A DNA stretch of 64,000 nt from Penicillus capitatus. Its lineage: Eukaryota; Chlorophyta. Both the position numbers and the translations under genes were made by a program. The stretch covers positions 310,001 through 374,000 of the forward strand of contig OZ287697.1 in the NCBI GenBank assembly GCA_965649825.1, written 5' to 3'. Below are positions 1 to 12,515 of this stretch, piece after piece; positions within the stretch are counted from its first letter, which is position 1, and every line of letters starts with the position of its first letter. The notes below the pieces were generated by a model that worked only from the letters and a program-made list of their open reading frames with translations, searched no databases and was not told where the DNA came from.

Positions 1-1
1 G

Positions 2-937
2 TTGGACGTCAAGATGAACCATCATCTAAAACTCAATCGCCGGAAGAAAGGCCGCTCCATCGCCGCAGGCGTACAATGGACGAAACCCGTTTCGCTGCAA
101 CCGGATCCTCGCTACGCAGATCTGAGAAATCTGAGAGAGTTTCAGGAACAGTCCGATCGGATAACGAAGCAGTTTTTGGGCAACACGACTGGCGAAACAC
201 ACCAAACCGCACTCATCTATACAGAAGAACGTGCATCTGCGACGCAGAACGTTTTGCAGGATGTCTACGAAGTCGCCGTTCATGTGGATAAAATGGCAGA
301 CTGCATTCAAGGACTGATCAATCTTTTACAAACAACGAAGCCTGACAACGGCCTCCGTTCCGCTCCGATGTTCCGATTCACTGGTAAAGAGGAAGGCTTG
401 CTTTCCGCCTCCAGCGAGAAACCTGTCCTCTGGATCGAACTGATCGACAAAGTCTATTACAATCAGGGGTACGGTTACAGTGGGGACGATGCCTTCTGAT
501 CTGCTCTGTCTGTTATGCAGGGTCAGGTCTGTCAATGTCCCGTTTAAGAAACTCATGGAGTATCTCGTGACGAGTCATCAGTGCACACCTGCCCGACTGC
601 ATTGGGGCAAGGCGGGATGGCCAGATCGCGGTTGTTGGAATGGAGCCGAGCGCTTCATCCATACATGGTGCGATTTCGGCTGCGCTGTCCGCGACCTGGA
701 CCCCGATGGTAAATTCGTTGGATCGGCCCCCGACAGGTAACGGAGTGCCTTCTTTTCGGTGCCCGATGTGAATGTCGTTCATCGTGTGGATCTAGGTGGA
801 ATTGGAAGGGCGCGAATTTCGATGAGTGTTGTAGCGATTTCGGCTACGATTACATCCGCCAAGGCTGCGGATGTAACGTCAATCTGATTCGTGTCCCATC
901 GGAGTGTCCAGAGGCTCCGTTTTACAGCAACCCCTAG
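2..937 (+). CDS. L-gulonolactone oxidase-like FAD enzyme, copy A (5' end outside window)
   Basis: Only the 3' part of this gene is in the window. Exons 2-468, 521-736 and 796-937 join in phase and match the last three exons of copies B, C and D. The visible part is the C-terminal half of an aldonolactone oxidase-type protein, with the family hallmark HWGK followed by a Gly/Trp/Cys-rich stretch and a tail of about 45 residues holding several cysteines (CC, GCGC). Plant L-gulonolactone oxidases also end in a Cys-rich tail. The family oxidises aldonolactones such as L-gulono-1,4-lactone using FAD; the real substrate here is unknown. The first exon is the most diverged from the other copies, so A is an older duplicate. 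The first intron (469-520) holds an in-frame stop. Confidence 0.8.
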
Positions 938-2015
938 ATGTCGTCAATTCATGACATGTTGTTTTTTTCTAGCTACCCTTTGGCATAACTTCTCGCTGCG
1001 TCTATGCATTGCCGAGGGGAAATGATCGCGCGAGCATAAAGCGATCTTACTGTTGCGATTTCTCATTCGCATTTTGTCTGCATAAACTGAGGGTGGGTGG
1101 GTCATTGTTGGAGGCATCAAGGGTCTATGTCTTCTGCCGTTGGTGCCCAATGAAATCAGCACTGTCCGAGGTCACTCACTCTATCAACTGGTTTTGCACA
1201 TATCGTATCATGTGAGCACATCTCGCATCGTTTTGACGTCCCGTCGCCTTTAACTCGCTGGTTGGAACATAACGACACGATCTCAAGTTGATCACTCCTT
1301 TGTTAAAGGGTCATCAAAACCTGGTTGCTCGAACTGTATGGACAATAAGTGCGTTGCTCTATGAAAGATGTCGATGAACATGCAAGCATTCCATGAGACG
1401 GTGATGTATAAGTCTCCTGGAAAGATACCGTGAATTCTGTTGTGATGTGACGTGTGACGATGAATATTTGTCACATCCGTTCGCTTCGGACGCCACGGCA
1501 GTCAAGGGACTGACTGTCCCGTTTGGCGCCTGGAGATGGTCTATCCCGTCCTCATCGATGCCGTGATGACGTCGCATCGTCATCTCATCCCCTGAACGAC
1601 GTCATGGATGCGAAATCATCCCGACGCCTTCCGATCATCCACATCGATCGACGCCGTGCATCGCGACCCGAACATCGCGTCATTCGGATGCCGAACAGAG
1701 GTTGCCTATCGACGATACGTTTCGCGTCGTGACGCGTGTGACGTTTGCAGGTGAAGGACACACCGAGTCCGCTGAAGACCACCAATGTGTCCTCACTCAA
1801 GACACCGGCACGTGTGGCGTCTTCGAAGTGCCATTGCCTTTGATGTCCTCCCAACTCAGTCGATGCCAATACTATTAGGTCAAACTGAAGAACGTGCGAA
1901 CGGCAGCAAGGACCTCGTTCACTGTATTCGCCAAACCGCGTTTCTCTTGTGTTTATCGAGAATGGTCGACACCTAAACGCGCGATCACATCTGCAGGGAG
2001 GTTGCCGCATGTAGG
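938..2015. other. Intergenic, no gene supported
   Basis: About 1.1 kb between oxidase copy A and the RING protein. Several overlapping open frames exist on both strands but none shows a recognisable domain or a convincing intron set. The last 150 bp are weakly alignable with the sequence before the RING-less paralog near 17.8-17.9 kb, including a shared TTAGGTCAAACT motif (near 1876 and 17784), so this end probably holds the promoter and 5' untranslated region of the RING gene. Confidence 0.5.
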
Positions 2016-3145
2016 ATGCTGAAGATCAACGTCCGTAATACCTCTATGATGGAGAGTTTGGGACTGAGGAAGTGGCAGACATACCTCGAGCGTCGACTGA
2101 AGGCGATCTTCGAGCATTTCTTTGAGCCGTGTTTGCCGAATGCCGTTTGCAAATACCTGGAATGGCAAGCAAAGGAAGACAAAGAGATCACTCAATGGAT
2201 AAATGCATCGTTCTATTCCGCTGCGGCGTGGATCGAAGAACAGAGAGTGCGGTTTGAACAATGGGGTATGACTAAGAGCTGTGTGGACAAGGCATGCGAA
2301 TGGAAACCCTCTTTGTTAATTCTCTGCTGGCCATGTGTCATCTCGGTCATCTTTCTGCTGCAGTGCTTTGCCTATTCATTCTTCGCCGTCATTCATGCAC
2401 TTCTCTTTGTGTTCTATGCCGTCCTTGTCGTGATGTTGCGTGGGCTTATTGGACTTTCTTTATTGTTTTTGCTTCCCTATGTCTTTTGGATGTATGTATT
2501 GCTGATCGTCTTTGGGGTGTCCGTTTTTGTCATTATTCTACTCTGCTGTATAAATCCTGTTGTATGGTGGCTTGAGCAAGAATACAGTGCGCTGACAGCA
2601 AAGGTCAAGATGCTCAGTCAAGAACACCAAAAGATCCGTTGCACGGCAACCCTCGTGCACAATGACTATACCTTTCTTAACAAGTCCCGAAGTGTGACCT
2701 GGTATGGTGGTCACACATCTGTCTCAGACATATGTGACCTCTTAGGCGCAGAGAAGAAACTGAAACGCTGTGAAGAGCTGAGAGTCGAAGGCTTTGCTGA
2801 TTTGCAATCCTTGGTGAAAAAGAACAGTGGCTACGTGAAAGACGACTGGATAACGCTGCGAATTGAGATCGAAGTCGTTAAAGAGAGAAGGTCAAGAAGA
2901 AAGGTGTCGCAAGAACGACCGATGTGTATTCTGTGTCTTAGTGAGGCACAGACGATGGGATTCGCACATGGATCGACGTAAGACCATTGTGTTGCCCAGG
3001 TTGCGTCCTGATCTGGGTGTTCTTTGTTTACAGGGTGCACGTTTGTATGTGCGAGCCGTGTGCTCAGCGTTATCGTCGAGATCGTCCGGAAGCGAACTGC
3101 CCGATATGCAACGAGAAAATCGAACGTGTTTACAGAGTATACTGA
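2016..3145 (+). CDS. Multi-pass membrane protein with C-terminal RING finger
   Basis: Exons 2016-2691, 2746-2977 and 3034-3145 give about 339 residues. The first 90 residues are charged and helical. Residues about 95-190 form a strongly hydrophobic block of roughly four membrane segments rich in Phe, Leu and Val. A charged helical stretch follows. The C-terminus is a C3HC4-type RING: CILC, then a histidine in AHG, HVCMCEPC, and finally CPIC. The RING is only completed by splicing the last exon. A membrane-anchored RING protein is most likely an E3 ubiquitin ligase facing the cytosol, but the substrate is unknown. Intron 1 is 54 nt and stop-free, so an unspliced message would still be translatable. 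The reading frame stays open about 13 codons upstream of the chosen ATG, so an upstream exon is possible. A degraded paralog without the RING lies at 17.9 kb. Confidence 0.75.
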
Positions 3146-3718
3146 TCGATCTGAACATGAAGAAATTAATGACGAAACGACGAAGTCCGCGATTAGAATG
3201 CTGTGCAGTATGCAGACTCCGTTCTTTACACTCGGTGATTATCATTCTGTTGTATGCGTCGCGGCCGCGGTTCGGGAAAGGACTTCATCGGCAGCCGACA
3301 AAAAATGTTGGCAGTAGATTTGTACGGCAGTTGAAACCGTAGGCGGCGGCTCCGGTTTCTTGGTAGGTAAGAGATCAGGTTAGACAGCAATTCACGATAG
3401 GGTTTCCGAGTCAGTGCGTTTTCCGTAAAAGGCACTCGAATCTGTGCGCATTGCCTGTCGGCTGTCGACGGCAGTTGTCTGCAAGACGTCCAAATCGACA
3501 TTTGAAGGTACTGCCTCGTCAGTACGTTGTAGAATTCTGAAATGACTTGTTCTCTGTATATATTTGGCAGTGAGTCCATCGTCCGTCATTTTGCCGCTGC
3601 TAGGTTTTTCGGTCGCCGCGATTCGAATCAAAAATAATCGGGTACTTCGAAAACCTCAGAGAAGACAGCTTTCGACGCGAACCAGTTCTCTCGCCAACCT
3701 CGGATTTCTCCAGGCGAC
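3146..3718. other. Intergenic, upstream region of oxidase copy B
   Basis: No gene is supported. The second half is alignable with the regions before copies C and D and contains the conserved module listed separately. The remaining sequence is probably promoter plus 5' untranslated region. Confidence 0.5.
3447..3540 (+). promoter_or_regulatory. Conserved upstream module, oxidase copy B
   Basis: A block of about 90 bp shared with copies C and D and lying about 180 bp before the ATG. Constant parts are GCTGTCGACGGCAG, a TCGACATTTGAAGGTACTG-like core and CAGTACGTTGTA. The GTACTG and CAGTAC parts form an inverted pair with a short variable spacer. A promoter or transcription start role is inferred from its fixed position. 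Confidence 0.5.
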
Positions 3719-5763
3719 ATGACCGCGGCCTGCCGGGCAATTGCAGTTTGGCTCACGCTTCTTCACGTCTTCCACTCTGCGAAATGCAGCTTGCCGGAAG
3801 ACCTGAGCAATTATTTAAACGAATACGTATGTGACACCAGAGTCCGCCTCGTTAGGTAAGTAGTCTTCGAGTGAACATCTTTCTTCAGAACACTGACGTT
3901 GCCAATGATGCAGGCCAAAGAAAGTCGGCGACGTGCGAAGAGCGGTGAAACGCCACGACCGCATCTCTCCAGTCGGCGTTGGTCACTCTTACAACAGGGT
4001 GACGCAACTATAACCTGCTATTAACTCCTCTTTCTGACGCGTGTGTGTTTGCACCAGGGTTTCTTTTGCGCCAATGCTGCGTTTGACAAGGGTGAAACGG
4101 CAGCCAACATCGTCATGACCACCATCCGCCGTCCGAAGATCAGAGTCGACGAAGAGGAAATGTCTGTCTGGGTTTCGGCGGGAGTGACCATCTGGGATCT
4201 GATGACCTTTCTCGGAGACTACGTCACAGATGCCGCGCCTAGAGGTGGTTGCACGCCACTCGTCTTTCTCAGAGAACGAGACAGATGCTTTTAGGTTACG
4301 CTCTGGGCAAGGTCCCAATCTATGTCAATCAGACGATCGGAGGGGCCATTGCAACCAATACGCACGGAAGCAGTTTTACATACAGCTCGCTCTCCAACGA
4401 GGTTGTCGGCTTCAGAGTGGTGCTGGCCAACGGAACGCTGACGGAGATCTACCCAGATAGACATCCACTGTACTTCAGGGCCTTCCAGGTCAGCGTCGGA
4501 CGCCGCGGCGTCGTGACCGACGTGAAAATGCGGATCATTCGCGAGACACTCGTCAGAAGGACGATTAAGCAGTCGACTGACCGCGAGGACTTCTTCTCGG
4601 AAATCAAAGAGATTCAGGTAGCTTACGCTTCGGGTGAGCCGATCCCTGAGTGGATCGAAGGAGTCACGTACTTCATCTCGTTCACCACAAACATCACGGT
4701 AAAAAACCCCGGAGTTTGGACAGCGCTAAAGGTCGATCTGCAGTTCTCGCGTTGGACGTTCGAGAATCTGGAAGCTGAAGAACGCGGTGGAGAGATTACA
4801 GGCGATTCTCACAGCGGGGCAAACTTTCAAGCTACTCCTCCACGCGCATACCAAATAATCAGCAGTCCTGCCAATGCCTGCTTCTACAAGTCTCGCTCTG
4901 ACATTGCTGATGGCGTCGACTGGACTGTTCCGGATCCGCGTCCTCCAAATCTGAATCTGAGCAATCCGGATTTGATAGCATCGTTTGTCGAATCTTCTCC
5001 GGCTTTGTTATTGACTCTGTTTGGAAACGTCACCGGAGACACACACGAAGTGGAGTTACTAACTCCTGCAACGGGTGCGAATGAACCGGGAACAACTGAC
5101 GATTACGAGGTGGGTGTACCGTTGGAGAAACTAGCAGAGTGCATGGACGGTTTTCTAAATCTCGCTGAGGAGGTGTCAGCTGAGACATTTTTCCGGCAGT
5201 CTCTGTTTGTCAGATTTGCCGGAAGGGAGAGCGGATTGCTGTCAGCTTCACACGACCGAGCCTACGTCTGGTTTCAATTTGAGGACAACGTTTTCTACAA
5301 CACAGAGTGCGTAATCAGATCGGGTACCGACTCTGACGCTGCTCTGCTCTCTAGACCGAGATCCAGCAATTTGCCATTGAAGCAGCTGATTGCTCACCTC
5401 GTGGCTAACGAATCCTGTTCGCCTAGTCGTCTACACTGGGGCAAGGCAGGATGGCCGGATTTCGGCTGCTGGAACGGCGCCGAACACTACAAGGATACCT
5501 GGTGCGATTTCGGATGCGCCGTGAGAGCGCTCGATCCCACAGACAAGTTCATTGGTTCCGCCCCAGACAGGTACAGCCTTGAAAAAATCTCTCTCAAGCT
5601 GAATGATTGCCTTCTTTGCAGATGGAATTGGAATGGGGCCAATCTGGAGAGGTGCTGCACCGACGAAGGGTATGATACCTCTTTGGATGGTTGTGGCTGC
5701 AATGTCATTCCCATTCGCACCCGCGAGGAATGTCCAGAGGCCCCATTCTACACGAACAGATGA
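3719..5763 (+). CDS. Secreted L-gulonolactone oxidase-like FAD enzyme, copy B
   Basis: Seven exons (3719-3855, 3914-3998, 4058-4244, 4295-4698, 4744-5306, 5355-5570, 5622-5763) keep phase throughout and give 577 residues, close to plant L-gulonolactone oxidases. An N-terminal hydrophobic stretch after the ATG ends near AKC and looks like a signal peptide. The FAD-binding (PCMH/FAD_binding_4) region follows, with GVGHSYN, then TIGGAIATNTHGSS, which is typical of the flavin pocket, and a GVVTDVKMRI strand. The C-terminal part carries HWGK and a Cys-rich tail. The probable reaction is oxidation of an aldonolactone or sugar in the secretory pathway or outside the cell, producing hydrogen peroxide if oxygen is the acceptor; the substrate is inferred only from family. 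Introns at 4699-4743 (45 nt) and 5307-5354 (48 nt) are multiples of three without stops, so intron retention would only insert residues. Confidence 0.88.
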
Positions 5764-7055
5764 ACATGTTTGATATGTTCTATTGTTTTTGTGGACGCGT
5801 AAGTTTGTCTTTTGCAGTCAGGCAGTTTGCCTCGGTGTGTAGAAGTGGATTTGATTGATGGGTCAAAAAAGCCTGTTTGCTATGTGCGTTGCTGACTCAA
5901 AAGAGATGTCTACTCAGCGTTCTTGCCGATGTTATTCGGTATTAGCGGTGAAACAGACAATCGGAGTGTTTAGCAAACGATTAATAAATCTGTCTGCATT
6001 GCCTCCATAAACCGGGATAGATATCCTAAACATTCTAGCGGAACATGGTGCTTGTCACACTTCCGGATATTACATAGCAAGCATCACACAATTCCATTCT
6101 CTCTCATTGATGTATTTTTGTAGATCAACGACTCCATTCCAAACACAAGGTATGTCACATTTCCATCCACCATCCACTGCTATACGATCGTTTTCCGCAA
6201 AAACAGACAAATACAAAAACAACATTGGAACACGGTATTGCTCAGTAACAACCTTAATTCCTGTTTCGTATACTAGTAAAATACAGACTACCTAAAGTCT
6301 TGTTCAAGCTTCCATTTTAGAGCAGGTATACAAGAAAGGGTACTAAATCTCCACATCTCGGTCTTTAAAAACACGACTCTGCGTGCAGGCGCTTCTTTCT
6401 AAAACGTACTTGGAGTATGATCGGGAATTTTTCTCTTAACGCAAGTCAGAGTCAAGATGGCATGGGCGAGAAAAAAGGTAACATTACAACAACAAGACAA
6501 AAATCAAACCTCAGTCAAGGTGTTCCTATTTGCATCATTCGGTCCCATCAGACATAACACAATACAACCATTCTCTGCAATTCTTCTCGATTACACTTGA
6601 TGAAAAGATCACACAGGCTTCGAAGACCTTACGCCGGCAGTGGATACGAACGCAGCTGAAAACGTTATCTGCATTCGCGATCCTCGGAACGTTGAGACCA
6701 GAGTCGGCAGCAATACAAGTTAAGGTTCCGCGCAGAGCTCACAAATAGACGGACGGAACTGGAGGCCATATGCGAACCCATCATCAGCTGTCGACGGCAG
6801 CTCTCCACGTGAGGTCCAGATCGACGCTTGAAGGTACTGCAAGTACGTTGTACAATGAACAACTGGTCTGAAATGCCGAGCTGTCTATATGAATTCGTCA
6901 GCGAATTCATCCCCGTCACTTTGTCTCTGAAACGTTCTCCCTTCTTTGCGTTATTCGTTTGCAGCCGACTCCAAGCTCTCAAAAATCCCGAAGACGACCG
7001 ACTTCGACGCGGACCAGTTTGCTCGCCAAACAACGGACGGATTTCTCCAGGCGAG
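5764..7055. other. Intergenic between oxidase copies B and C
   Basis: A/T-richer sequence of about 1.3 kb with no supported gene. It holds the 3' region of copy B, which does not match the 3' regions of C and D, and the conserved upstream module of copy C in its last 280 bp. Confidence 0.5.
6781..6855 (+). promoter_or_regulatory. Conserved upstream module, oxidase copy C
   Basis: Same module as at 3447-3540: CTGTCGACGGCAG, then a TCGACGCTTGAAGGTACTG core, then AGTACGTTGTA. It lies about 200 bp before the ATG of copy C and is the most diverged and shortest of the three. Confidence 0.45.
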
Positions 7056-9104
7056 ATGGCCGCTGCCTACCGGGCAATTGCAATTTGGCTCACGCTTCTT
7101 CACGTTCTCCACTCGGCGAAATGCAGCGTTCCGGACGACCTGAGCAATTGTTTTAACGAATACGTTTGCGACACCAGAGTCCGCCTCGTCAGGTAAGTCG
7201 TCTACGAGTGAACATGATCCACAGCCAGACTTTGCTACTGACGTAGACCGAAGACAGTCGCCGACGTGAGAAGAGCAGTGAAACGTCACGATCGCGTCGC
7301 TCCAGTCGCCACGGGCTTTTCGTACAACAAGGTGACGCGCCGCCATCCATCACAAGCACGGCCGTATGACATGCGTGTGTTTGCATCAGGGGTTCTTCTG
7401 CGCCGACGCTAAGTTTGACAAGGGTGAAACGGCAGCCAACATCGTCATGACTAGCATCCGCCGTCCGAAGATCAGAGTCGACGAAGAGGAAATGTCAGTC
7501 TGGGTTTCTGCAGGAGTGGTTGTTTGGGATCTGATGACCTTTCTCGGAGACTACGTCACAGATGCTGCGCCTAGAGGTGATTTCCGTCTACACATCTTTT
7601 CTAAAAGGCGACAAAGATACTTCTAGGTTACGCTTTAGGAAGAGCCCCATTCTGGGTCAATCAGACGATCGGAGGGGCCATTGCAACCAATACGCATGGA
7701 ACCAGTTTCGCATACGGCTCGCTTTCCAACCAGGTTATCGGTTTCAGAGTGGTGCTGGCTAACGGAACGCTGACGGAGATCTATCCAGATCGACACCCAC
7801 TGTACTTCAGGGCCTTCCAGGTCAGCGTCGGACGCCTCGGCGTCGTGACCGACGTGAAAATGCGGATCATTCGGGAGACGCTCGTAGAAAGGACCCTCCG
7901 ACAATCGACTGACCGCGAGGACATCCTTTCCGAAATCAGAGAGATTCAAGCAGCTTACTTTTCGGGTGACGAGATCCCTGAGTGGATCGAAGGTGTCACG
8001 TACTTTATCACGTTGTATGAAAATGCGACGGTAAGAAACCCTGTTGTCTGAACACCGCTGAACACGGTTTTGTAGTTTTCGCGTTGGACATTCGAAAACC
8101 TAGGAACTGAAGTGCGTGATGAGGTGAAACTGCACAATTCTCGCAGCTTAGAGAGTTTTCGATCGGCTCCTCAGGGAGCACACCCAGAGCTCCGCAATTC
8201 AACCAATTTCAATTTCTGGAGATTTGGATCCGATGTAGCTGCCGGTGTGGAATGGACTGTTCCAGATCCTCTACCTCCGAATCGTAATCTTAGCGATCCG
8301 GATGTGACAGCATCGTATGTTGTGTCTTACTCTACGGCTGCGATATCGTTTTACTTTGGAAGTATTACTGGAGACGCACATGATGTGGAGTTGATGAATA
8401 TTGAAGATGCTCGGACTGAGCCAGGAACAAACGATGATTACGAAGTGGCCGTGTCATTAGACAAAGCAGTAGGTTGTTTGGACAGCTTACTAGATCTCGC
8501 CGCTGATCTCTCAGCCGAAAGATTTCTGCGAAACCCTATCGTTGTGAGGTTTGGGCCAAACGAGAGCGGACTATTGTCAGGATCGGACGACAAAGGAGTT
8601 ATTTGGTTTCAGTTCGCAGACTACGTATACTACAACAGAGAGTGCGTGAGTTGATCGGGTACAGACTATCTGTGACGCTGCTCTGCTCTCTAGACCGAGA
8701 TCCAGCAATTTGCCTTTCAAGCAGCTGATTGCTCACCTCGTGGCCAACGAATCCTGTTCGCCTAGTCGCCTGCACTGGGGCAAGGCTGGATGGCCGGATT
8801 TCGGCTGCTGGAACGGCGCCGAACACTACAAGGATACCTGGTGCGATTTCGGATGCGCTGTGAGAGCACTCGATCCCACAGACAAGTTCATCGGTTCCGC
8901 CCCAGACAGGTGCACCGTTGATAAAGAACTCTCTTAAGCTGAATGATTGCCTTCTTTGACAGATGGAATTGGAATGGTGCCAATCTGGAGAGGTGCTGTA
9001 CCGACGAAGGGTACGATACCTCTTTGGATGGTTGTGGCTGCAATGTCATTCCCATTCGCACCCGCGAGGAATGTCCAGAGGCCCCATTCTACACGAACAG
9101 ATGA
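7056..9104 (+). CDS. Secreted L-gulonolactone oxidase-like FAD enzyme, copy C
   Basis: Exons 7056-7192, 7247-7331, 7390-7576, 7627-8030, 8076-8641, 8694-8909 and 8963-9104 give 578 residues with the same intron positions and phases as copies B and D. It has a signal peptide, the FAD pocket with GGAIATNTHG, HWGK, and the Cys-rich tail. Residues about 290-330, just after the fourth intron, differ clearly from B and D, while the last two exons are almost identical to those of D at both base and residue level. This pattern suggests gene conversion or unequal exchange of 3' exons between copies. Intron 4 (8031-8075) keeps the 45-nt length of B and D but contains a TGA, so here splicing is obligatory. 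Confidence 0.88.
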
Positions 9105-9745
9105 ACCTGTTCGATCTTTTCTTCTTTCTATCGATGATGGCATTCATTTCTGCCTGATTTTTTCTTTGTCATGTGGCTGTCCGGCAGGTGGTCTATTGTT
9201 CTATCTTTCTAATGAGACCTTGTCTGTGCTCTGATGAAGTGATGAGCACTTCTTAAATGGCACTGACTGTCAGAGTCATTTGCCGGTTTTAGACTTAGAA
9301 AGTCCTGTTCTGTCGCGTCTTATTTTTTCACACTTTGATTTATTTGTCCTTCTGCGTTTCAGATTTCCCTTCTGTAGGGAATACAAGGAACCTGTTAAAG
9401 ACAAACACCGAGAAAAAACGGTGGAAGTAGGCCGCAATGGTCTAATCATGTAACGACGAATGTCGTTTTATTAGAAAGACGCATCGAATAGATGCTATCA
9501 CGCATACGTGTCGAGTTCGGAACAAAGCGATACTTCACACGCTTCTAAGGGTAGTCAGGAAAGGTCGTCTTCATAGGCAGCAAGGTGACAAGGATTGAAG
9601 CTTTTTGATTAGATCGCAGCCTGCATAAGTATAGAGTTGTATTCGTTCATCGAACGAGTCTTTACCACTCACGATATCATTGTTTGGTCGTCGGAGTAAG
9701 TGTTGAGACCTTGCGAAAAAGAAATTACAGAAACTGTTTATAAGA

Positions 9746-10772
9746 TTGCGAAAACTCCCTTCGGCAGCCTGACCCTACACCTCCCTTACAATGTCCTCGG
9801 CATGGACACGTATTTCTCCCTGGCCTCCCCGGCCAGGGAGACCCGGAGGAAGAGCGTTGGCGCCGGAATCGTCTCCGTGTTGGCTCACATCACAAGCACG
9901 GTGGATGTCTTGAAGCAACATGAGGATGGGCAAGGACACAGGAAGCCAAGCCAAAGTTTCGGTCAGGAGACAGCTTGTTACAGCGACGAAGGACATCAGA
10001 TGTTTTGACAAATAGATTGTATGTGGTTCACAGACACACGTGTATACTCGGACGTCGAGCGATAGATGTTTTATGTGCCCGAACCCTCGCTTGAATACTC
10101 AGTCCGCGATGTGACGACAGGAAAAACCCGTAAACTTCAAGAACGAGTTCCCGATGAGGTTCTAGAAGTTTCTACAGAAAAGAGCGAACTTCATAGGAAC
10201 TCACTCCTGGCCACCAAGACTCACGCCTTTACTCGGCGAAGACGGTTGCCTCCACTGCCAAATGCGCGGGAAAGGCTGAGTGACACAAATGCCACCAATG
10301 TCACGCGGGAGCGCCCGCTTAACGAACAAACGCAGCGGAAGGCTTGTACAGTTCACGGAGCAAGGTTGTCTGTTATTATGTGTCGCTCAGTCGGCGAACG
10401 ATGCGATTACGACGAAGGCTTGTCGGTTACAAAGACTGTCTTAACGATCATTAGTTCGGATCACATACGCGTCAGACGCACACGAACGTCATATCAACGC
10501 GTCTCCGTGGCAGCCGCACGAAGGTGGACGGCTGTTCACTGACATTATGATACGCCTATTTATACACGAAATGTGACAAGACTTCACAGATCAGGTGAGT
10601 CATCCGGCGCTCAGAGCCACAAGAAAGTGCCACGAAAAGGACAGTTACCTTGTACGAGCGCCACTTGGAATTACTAACCCCTCGGAAACGAGGCAGACGA
10701 TGTGACACTCACGCGGGAGCGTGACAGCCAATTACATCGCCGTCTCATCAGAGTGGCGCCATATTTTCACAA
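9746..10772. mobile_element. 1,027-bp non-autonomous DNA transposon-like insertion
   Basis: The downstream flanks of copies C and D are homologous, and this segment is present only after C. At the empty site (near 15652) D has a single AGA within aataAGAcgtcg. In C the inserted segment is bounded by AGA on both sides (9743-9745 and 10773-10775), a 3-bp target-site duplication. The ends form imperfect 10-bp terminal inverted repeats, TTGCGAAAAC on the left and the complement of ATTTTCACAA on the right (8 of 10 match). No transposase is visible; the longest internal frame (10066-10542) resembles nothing I know. A 3-bp duplication occurs in PIF/Harbinger and CACTA elements, but the termini do not match CACTA and the family is not assigned. 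Confidence 0.6.
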
Positions 10773-11629
10773 AGACGTCGTTTTGTTCACATATGGTCGG
10801 TGCATGGCATTTGTTTCCGGTCTTCAAGTTTCGTACACTTTTTGGATAGTTCGTCTGTGCAACCAAGAAACCAAACTCGCGAAGCTATTGTCCCGTCCAC
10901 CAGGAGCAATTCTCTCGGCAACGCTAGAATAACCGGAAGGACAAGAGGGACTGTTCTCGTCCACGTGCATCCGTGGCCTCCATGTTTCTGTAGTCGGCTT
11001 CTGACTTAAGCGTGTAAGCCGACCGGAAACCGCTCGTCTAGTCGCCTTCCAACAGTGAATTGCCAATCCATGTCGACATGGTTCGCACAGGAAAATTCAG
11101 CGGTCCAATGTCAAGGAGGGAAAAGAATCACATCAATCAACTGCAGGCAAGATAGACCGACGTCTGCGGTTGTGACCATTGGGTGTTATGGCAGGGCAGG
11201 ACGTTGCTGGCGAGGAAGCATTTCACAACGGCAACGCTCTGTCGTCTAATGCGCCTCACAGATTCCTCGCAAGAAATGCATCGGCAGGGCACAACATAAC
11301 ATGGACCGTCGCCGTCGGCTTGGAATCGAACGGCGGACCCTCCAGGGTATCATACAGCGAGGGTGGAGGGCGTGCCACGTTTACGGGGCATCATCGATAG
11401 GGATTGTGGCTACAATAAGGATGAACGTTAACGACAGTTTAGTCCAGGACTCAGATCCGCACGTCTGTCTCGAAAACAATCTACCATCGCTTTCGGGTTT
11501 GGTAGACAACGACGGCAAAACAGAGGGAGGGACACGGGCCCTTCTCGGCGATGTGCCCTTTGGAAACTCCTGCACCCCGGTTCTTTTGGTTCTGCCATGC
11601 AACCCTTTTTTGCGCACCAACTGGGTTTC

Positions 11630-12515
11630 CTAGCATTGGGTGAAACAGTTTACAGTATACTTGCGAAAGGCCTGATCTCGATTTTCTGGTAGCGGCCGTG
11701 CACCGGTGTTTCTCCTGTCGCATGTGTGGGATACATCACGTTGGCTTCCGTGGACCGTTTCCTCTTCAGTGATCGGATTCTCCACGCACTTGACGGTAAC
11801 AAAACGGCCATTGGGACGCGTGCCTTGTACGTCTTGCTTCACCTTAAAGATGCGAACAGCCGTTGCGTCCGTGGCGAGAACCACCGACTGACCAGACGTG
11901 TCAGAAACCTTCAATTCGATGCACCCATCGGTTGTTACAGCGACCTCCGTCGCGCCGTCCTTCGCGTTAGGGGCTACACAAAGTGCAGATGCGCCTGACA
12001 CTGACTCGGTCTCTAATTTCCACAGCAAGACAGATTTCTGGCATTCCTCGCCGTCACGAGTACTTCCTCGAACAGGGAAATCTGGACATTTGTTCTTCTC
12101 AGGAAGGAGGCCCCTCGCGTTCTCTGCTTCGGTTGCCGACGGCGAGCGACCGTCATGTCTTCTGCGCTCTTATCACACAGATTCGCATCTTCATAGGCTG
12201 CTCCGTGAGCTTCGGAAGGAGCGTGTTTTTGTATTTCATGTGCGAATCCCTGTTCACAGTACCTCCATTCATAATGCTTTGGTCCTTCGCAATCCACGCA
12301 GTATCAGAAAGACTCGCAAGATAGGGATTCCGAGGACCGGCAGACGATCTCCCCAAAACAGGTAGAACACGGTTTAAGTCCTCTTTCGTCATACTGCGTG
12401 GCTTGTTCAAGGGATCTCCTCTGAGTGTCAGCTTCCCGACGAACCCGATTATCGAAGTCCAGATCGAGGTATCAGACAGGCGCGGCAGTTCTCCTCGCTT
12501 GCGGATGAGAGACAC
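11630..12515 (-). other. Possible minus-strand coding tract, unrecognised
   Basis: Two open frames on the minus strand, 12515-12153 and about 12165-11630, have protein-like composition. The second contains a stretch reminiscent of a beta-rich domain (CIELKVSDTSG, then AVRIFKVKQD). They are in different frames, and I could not find a junction that joins them without creating a stop. The upstream frame has no ATG. It may be a decayed gene, a remnant of an inserted sequence or chance. No function is proposed. Confidence 0.25.
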
